Positions 1-8,704 of a stretch of DNA of 32,159 nt are shown in pieces. A program made the translations under genes and the position numbers. Location of the stretch: contig SVPO01000013.1 of assembly GCA_015065795.1 (NCBI GenBank), positions 1-32,159 of the forward strand, in the 5' to 3' direction. The number at the start of each line of letters is the position of its first letter. Position 1 is the stretch's first letter. The stretch is from Oscillospiraceae bacterium (GTDB lineage: Bacteria > Bacillota > Clostridia > Oscillospirales > Acutalibacteraceae). The notes beneath the pieces were generated by a model. The model searched no databases, was not told the origin of the DNA, and was given only the letters and a program-made list of their open reading frames with translations.

Positions 1-1
1 G

Positions 2-457
2 GCAAAGGATGTTGACGCAGATACCTCCAAGTTCATCACCGACGGCAAGTACAAGAACGGCGTTCTGCTGGGCGGTACCGGCGCTGTCTCCGAGGCGGGC
101 GAGACTTCCCTGACCAAGCTGGAAATGACCATTGAGCGCGTATACGGCAAGACCAGATACACCACCTCCCAGGAGATCAACAAGAAGTACGCCGCTCTGT
201 TCACCGGCAAGAAGATGGCTGTCGCCACCGGCGAAAACTTCCCCGATGCTCTGGCAGGCGGCGGACTGTGCGCCAAGCTGAAGATGCCTGTCGTGCTGGT
301 TTCCGACAAGGCTGCCGACTCTGCTCTTGAGTACATCAAGGGTGCCGCTCCCGAGGGACTGATCGTTCTGGGCGGTGCCGGTGCTGTCAGCGATGAAGTC
401 GCTGTCAAGCTTGCCGGCGGTGTCAAGCTGCCTGCTGCCGAAGCCGACAAGAAGTAA
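2..457 (+). CDS. Cell-wall-binding repeat 2 (CWB2) surface protein, C-terminal part
   Basis: The reading frame is already open at the window edge, so the start lies upstream; 151 residues are visible before the stop. The visible part has the alternating pattern of CWB2 modules: glycine-rich turns such as VLLGGTGAVSE and IVLGGAGAVSDE, an RVYGKTRYTTS motif opening a repeat, and the ATGENFPDALAGG motif in its middle. CWB2 modules (PF04122) usually occur in sets of three and hold exported proteins non-covalently to the Gram-positive cell wall by binding anionic polymers; that role is family knowledge. The protein ends right after the last repeat, so the wall-binding region is C-terminal and any enzymatic or adhesive domain would be N-terminal and outside the window. 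A strong terminator follows, so it ends its transcription unit. Confidence 0.85.
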   Translation, partial: AKDVDADTSKFITDGKYKNGVLLGGTGAVSEAGETSLTKLEMTIERVYGKTRYTTSQEINKKYAALFTGKKMAVATGENFPDALAGGGLCAKLKMPVVLVSDKAADSALEYIKGAAPEGLIVLGGAGAVSDEVAVKLAGGVKLPAAEADKK

Positions 458-490
458 GCTTCCTGTCTGAGCTGACAACCTGATAATTTC

Positions 491-538
491 GCCGCGGCGG
501 ATGAGCAGTCTTGCTTGTCCGCCGCGGCTGTGTTTTTT
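491..538 (+). terminator. Rho-independent terminator after the CWB2 gene
   Basis: An 11-bp perfect stem (GCCGCGGCGGA at 491-501 with TCCGCCGCGGC at 518-528) closes a 16-nt loop and is followed by TGTGTTTTTT. It lies 33 bp after the CWB2 stop and separates that gene from the next promoter. Confidence 0.85.
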
Positions 539-570
539 ACAATTATTTCATATAAAAGCTCAAATAACCT

Positions 571-598
571 TTGACAAATCCATACACTCTGGTAAAAT
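571..598 (+). promoter_or_regulatory. Sigma-A type promoter for upp operon
   Basis: TTGACA at 571-576 and TAAAAT at 593-598, spacing 16 bp, in an AT-rich gap just after the terminator. Predicted transcription starts near 605, leaving a leader of about 70 nt before the first upp start. Confidence 0.65.
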
Positions 599-675
599 TA
601 TTGTTGAGGGCGTGTCGGTTTCTGTCGATTGTGAATCTGCCGTCAGCCTGAGAAGTATAATATGAGGTGAATAAT

Positions 676-1392
676 ATGTCACTGTTTAAGAAAACTGCCG
701 CCAAGATCGAGGAGGCGGTCAAGGCTGCCGCTCAGGCAGAGGAAGCAAAAGAAAAGGAGACCTGCGATATGCTTCATGTTATCGACCATCCGCTGATCCA
801 GCACAAGCTGACCATTATGCGCGACAAGGACACCGGCGCCAAGGATTTCCGCGAGCTGCTGGTGGAGATCTCCCGTCTGCTGGGCTATGAGGTCACCCGC
901 AGCCTGCCCCTGCGCGATGTTGAGATCGAAACTCCCCTCACCAGGATGACCGGCAAGGCAATCGCCGGCAAGACCCTTGCCATCGTTCCCATCCTGCGCG
1001 CGGGTCTGGGCATGGTGGACGGTCTGCTCAGCCTTGTGCCTACCGCCAAGGTCGGTCATATTGGTCTTTACCGCGACCACGAGACCCACAAGCCCGTGGA
1101 GTATTACTGCAAGCTGCCCGATGACATCCAGAGCCGCTTCATCATCGTCACCGATCCCATGCTCGCCACCGGCGGCAGTGCCGCTGACGCTGTGCGTATG
1201 CTCAAGGACAAGGGCTGCGCCGATATCCGTCTGATGTGTCTGGTTGCCGCTCCCGAGGGCGTTAAGGCTTTCCACGAGGAGCATCCCGACGTTCCCGTGT
1301 TCACCGCCGCTCTGGACGAGCGTCTGAACGAGAACGCCTACATCGTGCCCGGTCTGGGCGACGCAGGTGACCGCATCTTCGGCACCTATTAA
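676..1392 (+). CDS. upp: Uracil phosphoribosyltransferase
   Basis: Cytosolic pyrimidine salvage enzyme that makes UMP from uracil and PRPP. The UPRT body is clear: [13 protein letters not shown] near the N-terminus, [14 protein letters not shown], the PRPP loop [10 protein letters not shown] (residues 160-169 from this start), VAAPEGV and the C-terminal [13 protein letters not shown] uracil-binding end. ATG 676 is preceded by GAGGTG at 664-669 with good spacing. This start gives 238 residues, about 30 more than the usual 207-209. The extra N-terminus is a charged Ala/Glu/Lys-rich helix. A second ATG at 769 has its own AAGGAGA (754-760) 8 nt upstream and would give the standard 207-residue enzyme, so the true start is uncertain. 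It opens a run of same-strand metabolic genes; the dCMP deaminase follows 21 bp later. Confidence 0.93.
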   Translation: MSLFKKTAAKIEEAVKAAAQAEEAKEKETCDMLHVIDHPLIQHKLTIMRDKDTGAKDFRELLVEISRLLGYEVTRSLPLRDVEIETPLTRMTGKAIAGKTLAIVPILRAGLGMVDGLLSLVPTAKVGHIGLYRDHETHKPVEYYCKLPDDIQSRFIIVTDPMLATGGSAADAVRMLKDKGCADIRLMCLVAAPEGVKAFHEEHPDVPVFTAALDERLNENAYIVPGLGDAGDRIFGTY

Positions 1393-1413
1393 TATTCGCA
1401 GGGGGAATAGATT

Positions 1414-1902
1414 ATGAAACGCGAGGGCTATATCTCGTGGGATGATTATTTCCTCGGCGTGGCGATCCTTGCATCCATGCGCAGCAAGGATCCCGGCACG
1501 CAGGTGGGCTGCTGCATAGTGGGGGAGGACAGGACCATTCTCTCCACCGGCTACAACGGCTTCCCCAAGGGCTGCTCCGATGATGATTATCCGTGGGAGC
1601 GCGAGGGCGAGCGCAACTGCACCAAGTATCCCTTTGTGGTGCACGCCGAGCTCAACGCCATCCTCAACGCCGGCGGCAAATCACTCAGGGGTGCCACTGT
1701 GTACACCACGCTGTTCCCCTGCAACGAGTGCGCCAAGGCGATCATCCAGTCGGGCATCGCCCGGGTGGTGTATCTGTCCGACAAGTACGCGGACACCGAC
1801 TCCACCATAGCCTCCAAGCGCATGATGGATTCGGCAGGTGTTACCTATACGATGCACGAATCCGAAGTTGAGCAGCTGGTGCTCAACTTCCGCATAGACT
1901 GA
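1414..1902 (+). CDS. Deoxycytidylate (dCMP) deaminase, ComEB-like
   Basis: Zinc-dependent deaminase of 162 residues that converts dCMP to dUMP, feeding thymidylate synthesis. The catalytic signature is complete: HAE at residues 77-79 (zinc ligand and proton-shuttle glutamate) and PCNEC at 102-106 supplying the two cysteine ligands. Upstream SMRSKDPGTQVGC and GYNGFPKGC match the substrate-binding part of the dCMP deaminase branch rather than cytidine or guanine deaminases. The start ATG follows AGGGGGAA by 6-7 nt. It sits 21 bp behind upp, a sensible pairing because both act in pyrimidine nucleotide balance, and the two are probably co-transcribed. A hairpin with a short T-run follows it, which may lower read-through into the next gene. 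Confidence 0.92.
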   Translation: MKREGYISWDDYFLGVAILASMRSKDPGTQVGCCIVGEDRTILSTGYNGFPKGCSDDDYPWEREGERNCTKYPFVVHAELNAILNAGGKSLRGATVYTTLFPCNECAKAIIQSGIARVVYLSDKYADTDSTIASKRMMDSAGVTYTMHESEVEQLVLNFRID

Positions 1903-1907
1903 TTACC

Positions 1908-1950
1908 GCCGCGGTGAGTGGGATGTTTCCGCACACCGCGGCTGATTTTT
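1908..1950 (+). terminator. Terminator or attenuator hairpin inside the gene run
   Basis: GCCGCGGTG at 1908-1916 pairs with CACCGCGGC at 1934-1942, followed by TGATTTTT. The AGGGAG ribosome binding site of the next gene begins a few bases later, so the hairpin may terminate only partly. Confidence 0.6.
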
Positions 1951-1963
1951 CAGGGAGATAAAT

Positions 1964-2623
1964 ATGATTACCTACAAAGACATCAAAAACAATTCCGAGA
2001 TCAACACCTATATCGAAAAAGCCGACCAGTCCCTTGATGCCATCGGCTACACCGAGCACAGCTTTACCCACGCCAAGCGCGTCGCCGGCACCGCCAAGAT
2101 GATCCTTGAGGAGCTGGGCTATCCTCAGCGCGAGGCGGAGCTGGCGCAGATCGCGGGATATATGCACGACATCGGCAATCTCATCAACCGCATCGAGCAC
2201 GCCCAGAGCGGCGCGATCATGGCGTTCAGAATCCTGCGCGCCATGGGCATGGAGCCGGACGAGACCGCCACCGTGGTAACCGCCATCGGCAACCACGACG
2301 AATCCACCGCCATGCCGGTCAATCCCGTTGCCGCCGCGCTGATAATCGCCGACAAATCGGACGTGCGCCGAAGCCGTGTGCGCAACCGCGACACCATCAG
2401 CTTTGACATCCACGACCGCGTCAATTATTCCGTGAAAAGCTCCAAGGTAGTGGTGGACAGGGAAAACGGACGCATTGAGCTGCATCTGGTTGCGGATACC
2501 AAGCGTTTTTCCGCTATGGAATTCTACGAGATATTCCTTGAGCGTATGCTGCTGTGCCGCCGTGCTGCCGAGCATCTCAAGGTGAAGTTTGTCACATATC
2601 TTGACGATCAGATTCTCGCCTGA
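1964..2623 (+). CDS. HD-domain metal-dependent phosphohydrolase
   Basis: A 219-residue cytosolic protein built around an HD domain. Candidate metal ligands appear in the expected order: H36 in FTHAKRV, H68-D69 in MHDIGN, H79 in IEHAQSG, H111-D112 in GNHDES and D130 in IIADKSD. HD proteins hydrolyse phosphomonoesters or phosphodiesters of nucleotides or related compounds, but this sequence alone does not identify the substrate. After the HD core comes a basic stretch (SDVRRSRVRNRD) and an alpha/beta tail, which is a known layout for stand-alone HD proteins in Clostridia. The start has AGGGAG about 7 nt upstream. It lies between nucleotide salvage genes and cysteine synthase, so a nucleotide substrate is possible but unproven. 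Confidence 0.82.
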   Translation: MITYKDIKNNSEINTYIEKADQSLDAIGYTEHSFTHAKRVAGTAKMILEELGYPQREAELAQIAGYMHDIGNLINRIEHAQSGAIMAFRILRAMGMEPDETATVVTAIGNHDESTAMPVNPVAAALIIADKSDVRRSRVRNRDTISFDIHDRVNYSVKSSKVVVDRENGRIELHLVADTKRFSAMEFYEIFLERMLLCRRAAEHLKVKFVTYLDDQILA

Positions 2624-2641
2624 TCGTGGCGGAGGTAATAT

Positions 2642-3571
<930 letters not shown>

Positions 3572-3606
3572 ACCTCATCGCCGTCGCTGCCCAACGGAGG
3601 AAATAA

Positions 3607-4530
3607 ATGAAAAACATCACCACAAAGCAGTTCCAGATCCTCACCGACAATCAGCTCGTGTGGGATTTTATGACCGAGACATTCGCCGAGGACTACTCGG
3701 GCGGCGTGCCTGCGCCCTTTTTTGAGTACGCGCTGACCTCCTCGTGGATGGATAAGCGCTACCTGCATCTGTGCCGCCTGTGGCTGGACGGGGATAAGGT
3801 CGCGGCGTTTGCGTTCATGGAATCGCCTGCCACCGCCATCTTCTTCAACCTGCGTCCCGGCTACGAGGAGCTTGCGGGCGAGATGATCGACTACGCCCGT
3901 GAGTATATGCCCGGCGGCGAAGCTGAGCAGGAGCTGGTGCTCTTTTCGGGGCAGACCGCCCTCATCGCTGCGGCAGAGCAGCGCGGCTACACCGTCGCGT
4001 GGGAGGAAGGTGACTACGTCATTGATTTCGACACCGCCGAACTGGATCACAGGCTGCCGGAGGGCTATTGCTTTGCCGATCCGCTGAAGTGTGATCCGGT
4101 CAGATTAGCCGAATGTATGTGGAAGGGCTTTGATCACGAGGACAAGGGTCCTTTTGTCAACTGGGACGCGCCCATTCCCGACGATTCGTCGTGGAATCCT
4201 CCGAAAGCCTACAACGGCATCATCAGCTCCATCATGTCACCGCCGCCTCATTCCACCTACGGGAAGGATATCCTCATTGCCAATGCCGACGGCGAGTACG
4301 TCTGCTATGCCGGAATGTGGTGGGTGGAGCGCTGCGGTCTTGCCTATATGGAACCGCTGTGCACCGTTCCCGAACACAGGGGCAAGGGTCTTGCCGCCGC
4401 TGCGCTGAGCGAGCTTTACCGCAGGCTCAAGCCGCTGGGAGCGAAGATGATGACCGGCGGCGGAAGCGAATTCTACCGCCGCATAGGCTACAACCGTCAG
4501 ATCCGCTGGCTGCACATGAAGAAAGCATGA
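3607..4530 (+). CDS. GNAT-family N-acetyltransferase, two-domain type
   Basis: A 307-residue protein whose C-terminal half is a GNAT fold. The acetyl-CoA pyrophosphate-binding motif is VPEHRGKGLAAA, within PLCTVPEHRGKG, followed by an amphipathic helix and a last strand (GGGSEFYRRIGY). The N-terminal half looks like a diverged second GNAT-like domain without an obvious CoA motif, as in other large Firmicute GNAT proteins. The acceptor substrate cannot be read from the sequence. The ATG follows GGAGGAAATAA with good spacing, 35 bp after cysK, so it probably closes the same transcript. A bidirectional terminator comes right after its stop. Confidence 0.82.
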   Translation: MKNITTKQFQILTDNQLVWDFMTETFAEDYSGGVPAPFFEYALTSSWMDKRYLHLCRLWLDGDKVAAFAFMESPATAIFFNLRPGYEELAGEMIDYAREYMPGGEAEQELVLFSGQTALIAAAEQRGYTVAWEEGDYVIDFDTAELDHRLPEGYCFADPLKCDPVRLAECMWKGFDHEDKGPFVNWDAPIPDDSSWNPPKAYNGIISSIMSPPPHSTYGKDILIANADGEYVCYAGMWWVERCGLAYMEPLCTVPEHRGKGLAAAALSELYRRLKPLGAKMMTGGGSEFYRRIGYNRQIRWLHMKKA

Positions 4531-4539
4531 CAGAAACAG

Positions 4540-4578
4540 AAAAAACAAGGCAGGCTGCAAGCGCGCAGTCTGCCTTTT
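4540..4578. terminator. Bidirectional terminator between convergent genes
   Basis: Stem of 12 bp with one G-T wobble (AAGGCAGGCTGC at 4547-4558 with GCAGTCTGCCTT at 4564-4575). A-rich sequence lies on the left side and TTTTGT on the right, so it can end transcription from both the acetyltransferase (+) and ispE (-). Confidence 0.8.
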
Positions 4579-4597
4579 GTCATATTATGGAATGGGA

Positions 4598-5479
4598 TCA
4601 GTCGTCGATCTCGCAGCCGGAGGAAACGGGCTGGGTGAGGAAGACCTCGTCGTACTCCCGACGGAGCTCTGCGGCGCAGTCCTCCGCAAGATCAGCATCG
4701 TCAAAGATGCCGAACACAGCCGAGCCGCTGCCGGTCATGCAGGCGCCCAGCGCGCCGCTGCGCACCATGCGCTCCTTGATGGAGTCCACCTCGGGAATGT
4801 CTGTCACGCGCTCGAAAATGTTGCGCAGATGCTTTGCCACGCCCTCAAGGTCGCTGCCGCAGATGGCCTCGCTGATGTCCTCGGAGCACTCGGCAGGGGA
4901 AGTCAGTCCCTGCTCGTCCACGGTGCGGTATGCCGCGGCGGTGGAGACGGAGACCTCGGGCTTGCAGATGAGGATGTGGCAATCGGGCAGGTCGGGGAGG
5001 GGCGAGAGGATGTTGCCTGTGCCCCGGGCGAGCATGGTGCCGCCAAGGATGCAGAAGGGCACGTCGGCGCCCACTCGCTCGCCGATATCGCACAGCTGTT
5101 CCGGCTCGAGACGGGTGTTGAGCAGCTCGTCCAGCGCCACGATGACAGCAGCCGCGTCGGCACTGCCGCCGGCGAGACCGGCCTGGGCAGGGATGGCTTT
5201 CTTTATGCGGATGCTCACGCCGGGATTGTCGATCTCGGTGTAGTCAAAGAAAGCCGCTGCCGCGCGGTAGGCGGTGTTGGTGTGGTCGTCTGCTATGCAG
5301 CTGTTTCCGGTGGTGGATACGGTGATTCCGCCTTCTTCGGTGCCCAGCTTTACGTTAACGGTGTCGCACAGGGACACGGACTGCATAACAGACTCAAGCA
5401 AGTGGTAATCGTCGTCCCGTTTGCCGACAATATCCAGAGAGAGATTTATCTTGGCGTTGGCTCTGACGGTTGCTTTCAT
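4598..5479 (-). CDS. ispE: 4-diphosphocytidyl-2-C-methyl-D-erythritol kinase
   Basis: GHMP-family kinase of 293 residues that phosphorylates the 2-hydroxyl of CDP-methylerythritol in the non-mevalonate isoprenoid pathway. Visible signatures: N-terminal ANAKINLSLDI with K10 at the expected catalytic lysine position, GKRDDDYHLLESVMQ, the ATP-binding glycine loop AGLAGGSADAAA (residues 100-111), and the third GHMP motif ACMTGSGSAVFG near the C-terminus. The ATG is preceded by AGGAGG 9 nt away. It is the last gene of a leftward operon, 28 bp behind the DUF362 gene. Other genes of the pathway are not in the window. Confidence 0.94.
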   Translation of the reverse strand: MKATVRANAKINLSLDIVGKRDDDYHLLESVMQSVSLCDTVNVKLGTEEGGITVSTTGNSCIADDHTNTAYRAAAAFFDYTEIDNPGVSIRIKKAIPAQAGLAGGSADAAAVIVALDELLNTRLEPEQLCDIGERVGADVPFCILGGTMLARGTGNILSPLPDLPDCHILICKPEVSVSTAAAYRTVDEQGLTSPAECSEDISEAICGSDLEGVAKHLRNIFERVTDIPEVDSIKERMVRSGALGACMTGSGSAVFGIFDDADLAEDCAAELRREYDEVFLTQPVSSGCEIDD

Positions 5480-5507
5480 TCAGAATTTTCCTCCTGATTT
5501 GTGACCT

Positions 5508-6710
5508 TTATTTCTTGCGGTCGTAGTTGAAAATGAACTTGCGCTTCACGTCAATGGCCTTCACGGGGCACATTTCGTGGCAGCAGTAGCATTTGATACA
5601 TTGTGAGTAGTCAATATCTGCCTTTTTATTCGCTACGGTTATGGTATGCTGTGGACAGGATTCGGCGCATTTGCCGCAGCCGATGCACTTTTTCTTTTTG
5701 ATCACGGGTCGCGGAGAGAGCTTGCCCTCCACCTTGCGGCCCAGCGGACGCAGGAATTTCGGCAGAAAATCGAGGAAGTCGGTGTCCTTGGAACGGGGCT
5801 GGCGGAAATCGCTCACCACCAGACCGTCGATGGAGCCGTGCATCTCCACCTCCTCAAGGGAGGCTGGGCACAGACCGCGCAACATGCCGTGACGGAGCAT
5901 GAACACCTTCCGGGGATCCATGTTGATGAGTGCGCAGGCGACGATATCCATGGCAAAGGGGTTGCGGCCGCCGATGACCGCGCCCACGAATCGGGGCGTG
6001 CCGCCGGAGGGCCCGTCGCCCTCCATGCAGTCGATGGCGTCGATGAAGGAGAGCTGAGGACGCACCAGCGTGCACAGATCCACCAGCATCTGCTGGAAGT
6101 CGGATTTGTCGGGATACTGGCAGTGCATCTCCGGCTTGCTCAGACCGGGCATACAGCCAAAGAGGTTCTTCACCGCGCCGGAAAGACCGGTCATGCAGTG
6201 GGTCTTGAGCTTGGCGATGTTGATGAACACATCGGCACCCACGATGGGGGTGATGACGCCGAACTGATGGCAGAGCAGCGCATCGGGATGGGTGAGGGGA
6301 ATGGAGGTGAAATCAGTGGTGTTAAGCTCGGCGCCTTCACGCCTGCACACCTCGGTGATGCCGCAGGTGTTGTAGATGCCGGACATGACCGACTTGTTGT
6401 AGAGACCGCCGGAGCTTTCGGCGATGGTCACGCTGCCGGCTCCGCGGCGTTTGACCGCGCGGATGACGGCGGCGACCACCTCGGGGTGGGTGGTGGTGGC
6501 TTCCTCCGGCCTGCGCTTGATGACCAGATTGGGCTTGATGACCACCGAGCAGCCGGGGGTGATGTAATCGGAAAGACCGAGGAGGCTGCACTGCTCTTCG
6601 ATGATGGCGTCCAGACGGTCGATGTCATAGCTGTCGCAGGGGCTCACGCACACTCTGCGGTCGGAAAAATCCGTGGTGCGGCTGATGGCGGCTGCTGCCG
6701 TCTGTTCCAT
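5508..6710 (-). CDS. DUF362 domain protein with C-terminal 2x[4Fe-4S] ferredoxin
   Basis: A 400-residue protein. Residues about 30-290 form a DUF362 domain (COG2006), with VVIKPNLVIKRRPEEATTTH at its start and INIAKLKTHCMTGLSGAVKN in the middle. The last 70 residues hold two complete cysteine sets, CIGCGKCAESCP and CIKCYCCHEMCP, each expected to bind a [4Fe-4S] cluster. The family is common in anaerobes and is presumed to carry electrons to or from an unknown substrate; the reaction is not established. GGAGG lies 9 nt before the ATG. The gene follows an aminotransferase by 51 bp in a probable four-gene operon under an Lrp/AsnC-type regulator, which hints at amino-acid-linked redox chemistry, an inference only. 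Confidence 0.85.
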   Translation of the reverse strand: MEQTAAAAISRTTDFSDRRVCVSPCDSYDIDRLDAIIEEQCSLLGLSDYITPGCSVVIKPNLVIKRRPEEATTTHPEVVAAVIRAVKRRGAGSVTIAESSGGLYNKSVMSGIYNTCGITEVCRREGAELNTTDFTSIPLTHPDALLCHQFGVITPIVGADVFINIAKLKTHCMTGLSGAVKNLFGCMPGLSKPEMHCQYPDKSDFQQMLVDLCTLVRPQLSFIDAIDCMEGDGPSGGTPRFVGAVIGGRNPFAMDIVACALINMDPRKVFMLRHGMLRGLCPASLEEVEMHGSIDGLVVSDFRQPRSKDTDFLDFLPKFLRPLGRKVEGKLSPRPVIKKKKCIGCGKCAESCPQHTITVANKKADIDYSQCIKCYCCHEMCPVKAIDVKRKFIFNYDRKK

Positions 6711-6761
6711 GGCTTCTGCCTCCGTTCGGATTGATGATTGGTTGTGGCAAGTGGAAAAGCT

Positions 6762-7934
6762 TTACAGCTCCTCGCTCACGAATTCCTTTATTCTGTGGAG
6801 GGCTTCGGTGATGTGCTTGACCGAGTAGGAGTAGGATACGCGGATGAAGCCCTCGCCCGAGTCGCCGAATGCCGAACCGGGCACCACGGCGACGTGCTTG
6901 GAGCGCAGCAGACGCTCGCAGAACTCGCCGGAGCTCAGACCGGTGTGGCGGATGGAGGGGAAGATGTAGAACGCGCCCTCGGGCATGAAGCACTCAAAGC
7001 CCATCTCGCGGAAGCCGTCCACGATGAAGCGGCGGCGCATATCGTATTCATTGCGCATACGGGCGACGTCCTCGTCACCGTTGCGCAGAGCGTCGATGGC
7101 GGCGAACTGGGCGGTGGAGGGGGAGCACATGACCGCGTACTGATGCAGCTTGGTCATGATGGCAAGCACGGGAGCGGGTCCCATGGCATAGCCCAGACGC
7201 CAGCCGGTCATGGCGTAGGATTTGGAAAAGCCGTTGACCACGATGGTGCGCTCGCGCATACCGGGGATCTCGGCAAAGGAGACGTGGCGCTCGTCGCCGT
7301 AGGTCAGCTCGCAGTATATCTCGTCGGAAAGCACCATGATGTCGGTGCCGCGCAGAACATCGGCGATGGCCTCAAGGTGCTCGCGGCGCATGACCGCGCC
7401 GGTGGGATTGTTGGGGAAGGGGAGAACGAGGATTTTGGTGCGCTCGGTGATGGCGGCACGAAGCTGGTCGGCGGTGAGGCGGAATTCGTCCTCCACCTTT
7501 GTGACCACAGGCACGGGAACGCCGCCGGCTATGGATGCCAAAGGCTCATAGCACACAAAGCAGGGCTCGGGAATGAGCACCTCGTCACCGGGGTTGAGCA
7601 GGGCGCGGAAGCACAGGTCGATGGCCTCCGAGCCGCCCACGGTCACCAGCACTTCGGTCTTGGGGTCGTACTTCAGTCCGAAGCGGCGCTCGGAATAGCG
7701 GCTGATCTCCACCAGCAGCTCGGTAAAGCCGCGGTTGGGAGAATACTGGGTGCGTCCCTTCTGAAGGGTCTCGATGCCCACCTCGCGCACGTGCCACGGG
7801 GTCTTGAAGTCGGGCTCGCCCACCGACAGGGAGATAACGTCGTCCATCTCGGCGGCGATGTCAAAGAACTTTCTTATGCCCGAGGGCTTGAGATTATAGG
7901 CGCACTGATTGAGCAGGGATTCATAGTCCATCAC
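6762..7934 (-). CDS. Class I/II PLP-dependent aminotransferase
   Basis: Fold-type I aminotransferase of 389-390 residues. Key elements: SVGEPDF near residue 38, YSPNRGFTELL, PFPNNPTGAV (173-181, pyridine-ring asparagine and substrate arginine-loop region), LSDEIYCEL (202-210) and the Schiff-base lysine K238 in NGFSKSYAMTGWRLGY. The pattern matches the broad PatA/AspC-like branch of Clostridia; the amino donor is not determinable. The start is a tandem GTG-ATG (7934 and 7931) that overlaps the TGA of the Lrp-type regulator, so translation is probably coupled. AAGGAGG on the minus strand at about 7946-7952 serves the start. The regulator immediately upstream in the same operon suggests amino-acid responsive control. 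Confidence 0.9.
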   Translation of the reverse strand: MMDYESLLNQCAYNLKPSGIRKFFDIAAEMDDVISLSVGEPDFKTPWHVREVGIETLQKGRTQYSPNRGFTELLVEISRYSERRFGLKYDPKTEVLVTVGGSEAIDLCFRALLNPGDEVLIPEPCFVCYEPLASIAGGVPVPVVTKVEDEFRLTADQLRAAITERTKILVLPFPNNPTGAVMRREHLEAIADVLRGTDIMVLSDEIYCELTYGDERHVSFAEIPGMRERTIVVNGFSKSYAMTGWRLGYAMGPAPVLAIMTKLHQYAVMCSPSTAQFAAIDALRNGDEDVARMRNEYDMRRRFIVDGFREMGFECFMPEGAFYIFPSIRHTGLSSGEFCERLLRSKHVAVVPGSAFGDSGEGFIRVSYSYSVKHITEALHRIKEFVSEEL

Positions 7935-8413
7935 AGGAGGTCGATCCTCCTTTCGTCCTCCTCGCTGTCAACGAGAAGAACGCCGTTGTCCTTGTACTTC
8001 TTGAGCACAAAGTGGGTGGCGGTGGACATTACGGATTCGATGGTGGAAAGACGGCGCGCCACAAACATGGCGATGTCCTGAATGGTGCGGCCGGTTACAT
8101 AGACCGCGAAGTCATAGGCGCCGCTCATCAGGTGGACGCTGTCCACCTCGTCAAAGGCGAGGATCTCCTCGGCGATTTCGTCAAAGCCGGTGTCGCGGCG
8201 CGGCGTGACCTTCAGCTCGATGAGAGCGATGACCGATTCCTTCTGCTCGACCTTGCTCCAGTCGACGATGGCGCGGTAACCGCGGACAACGCCTTCCTTT
8301 TCCAGACGGGCTATCTCAGCGTCAACGGCTGCTTCGTCCATATTCAGCATGACGGCGATGTCATGGTTGCTCAGACGGGGATTTTCAGCCAGAAGATCAA
8401 GTATGGTTTTCAT
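7931..8413 (-). CDS. Lrp/AsnC-family transcriptional regulator
   Basis: A 160-residue regulator with the usual two-part layout. Residues 1-60 are a winged helix-turn-helix (LLAENPRLSNHDIAVMLNMD, then the recognition part and RLEKEGVVRGYRAIVD). Residues about 65-140 are the RAM effector-binding domain (IALIELKVTP, VHLMSGAYDFAVYVTG). The final 15 residues are an acidic tail. The family senses amino acids or their derivatives and often controls an adjacent aminotransferase. Here its stop overlaps the aminotransferase start, so regulator and target are one operon, and autoregulation is likely. A weak sigma-A promoter lies 34-62 bp upstream. Confidence 0.9.
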   Translation of the reverse strand: MKTILDLLAENPRLSNHDIAVMLNMDEAAVDAEIARLEKEGVVRGYRAIVDWSKVEQKESVIALIELKVTPRRDTGFDEIAEEILAFDEVDSVHLMSGAYDFAVYVTGRTIQDIAMFVARRLSTIESVMSTATHFVLKKYKDNGVLLVDSEEDERRIDLL

Positions 8414-8446
8414 AACGAAATCACTCCTTTTTTACCATTAGAGTTC

Positions 8447-8475
8447 AGTATACACAATTATATGGCGAAATGCAA
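8447..8475 (-). promoter_or_regulatory. Candidate promoter of the Lrp/aminotransferase operon
   Basis: On the minus strand TTGCAT (8475-8470) is followed after 17 bp by TATACT (8452-8447). The downstream AAAGGAG (near 8425) then leads to the ATG at 8413. The -35 is poor, consistent with activator dependence, but this is only a motif match. The rest of the 291-bp gap to mazF shows no gene. Confidence 0.45.
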
Positions 8476-8704
8476 TTCTTTTAAGCGCCAATTGCTGATA
8501 TTTTCACAGTATGTTCACACCCTGCAGCCGCAGACGGCGGAGGTCAACCGCACGCGGGATGCTGAATAGTATGTACTGACAGGATGCGGACGGGTGGGCG
8601 GATTTTGCCTTTACGCGTTTATTTTGCTTATTTTACGGAAATTATATTGACAGGCGAGCCATCGCCCAAAAGGAATGACAGAATACATGGAGAGTGATAC
8701 GATA

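Noticed and set aside
5646-8081. Two long + strand frames of 362 and 447 residues opposite the DUF362 and aminotransferase genes
   Set aside because: They are antisense to well-recognised proteins, rich in His/Ala/Gly as expected from a GC-rich reverse frame, and have no homology motifs or ribosome sites.
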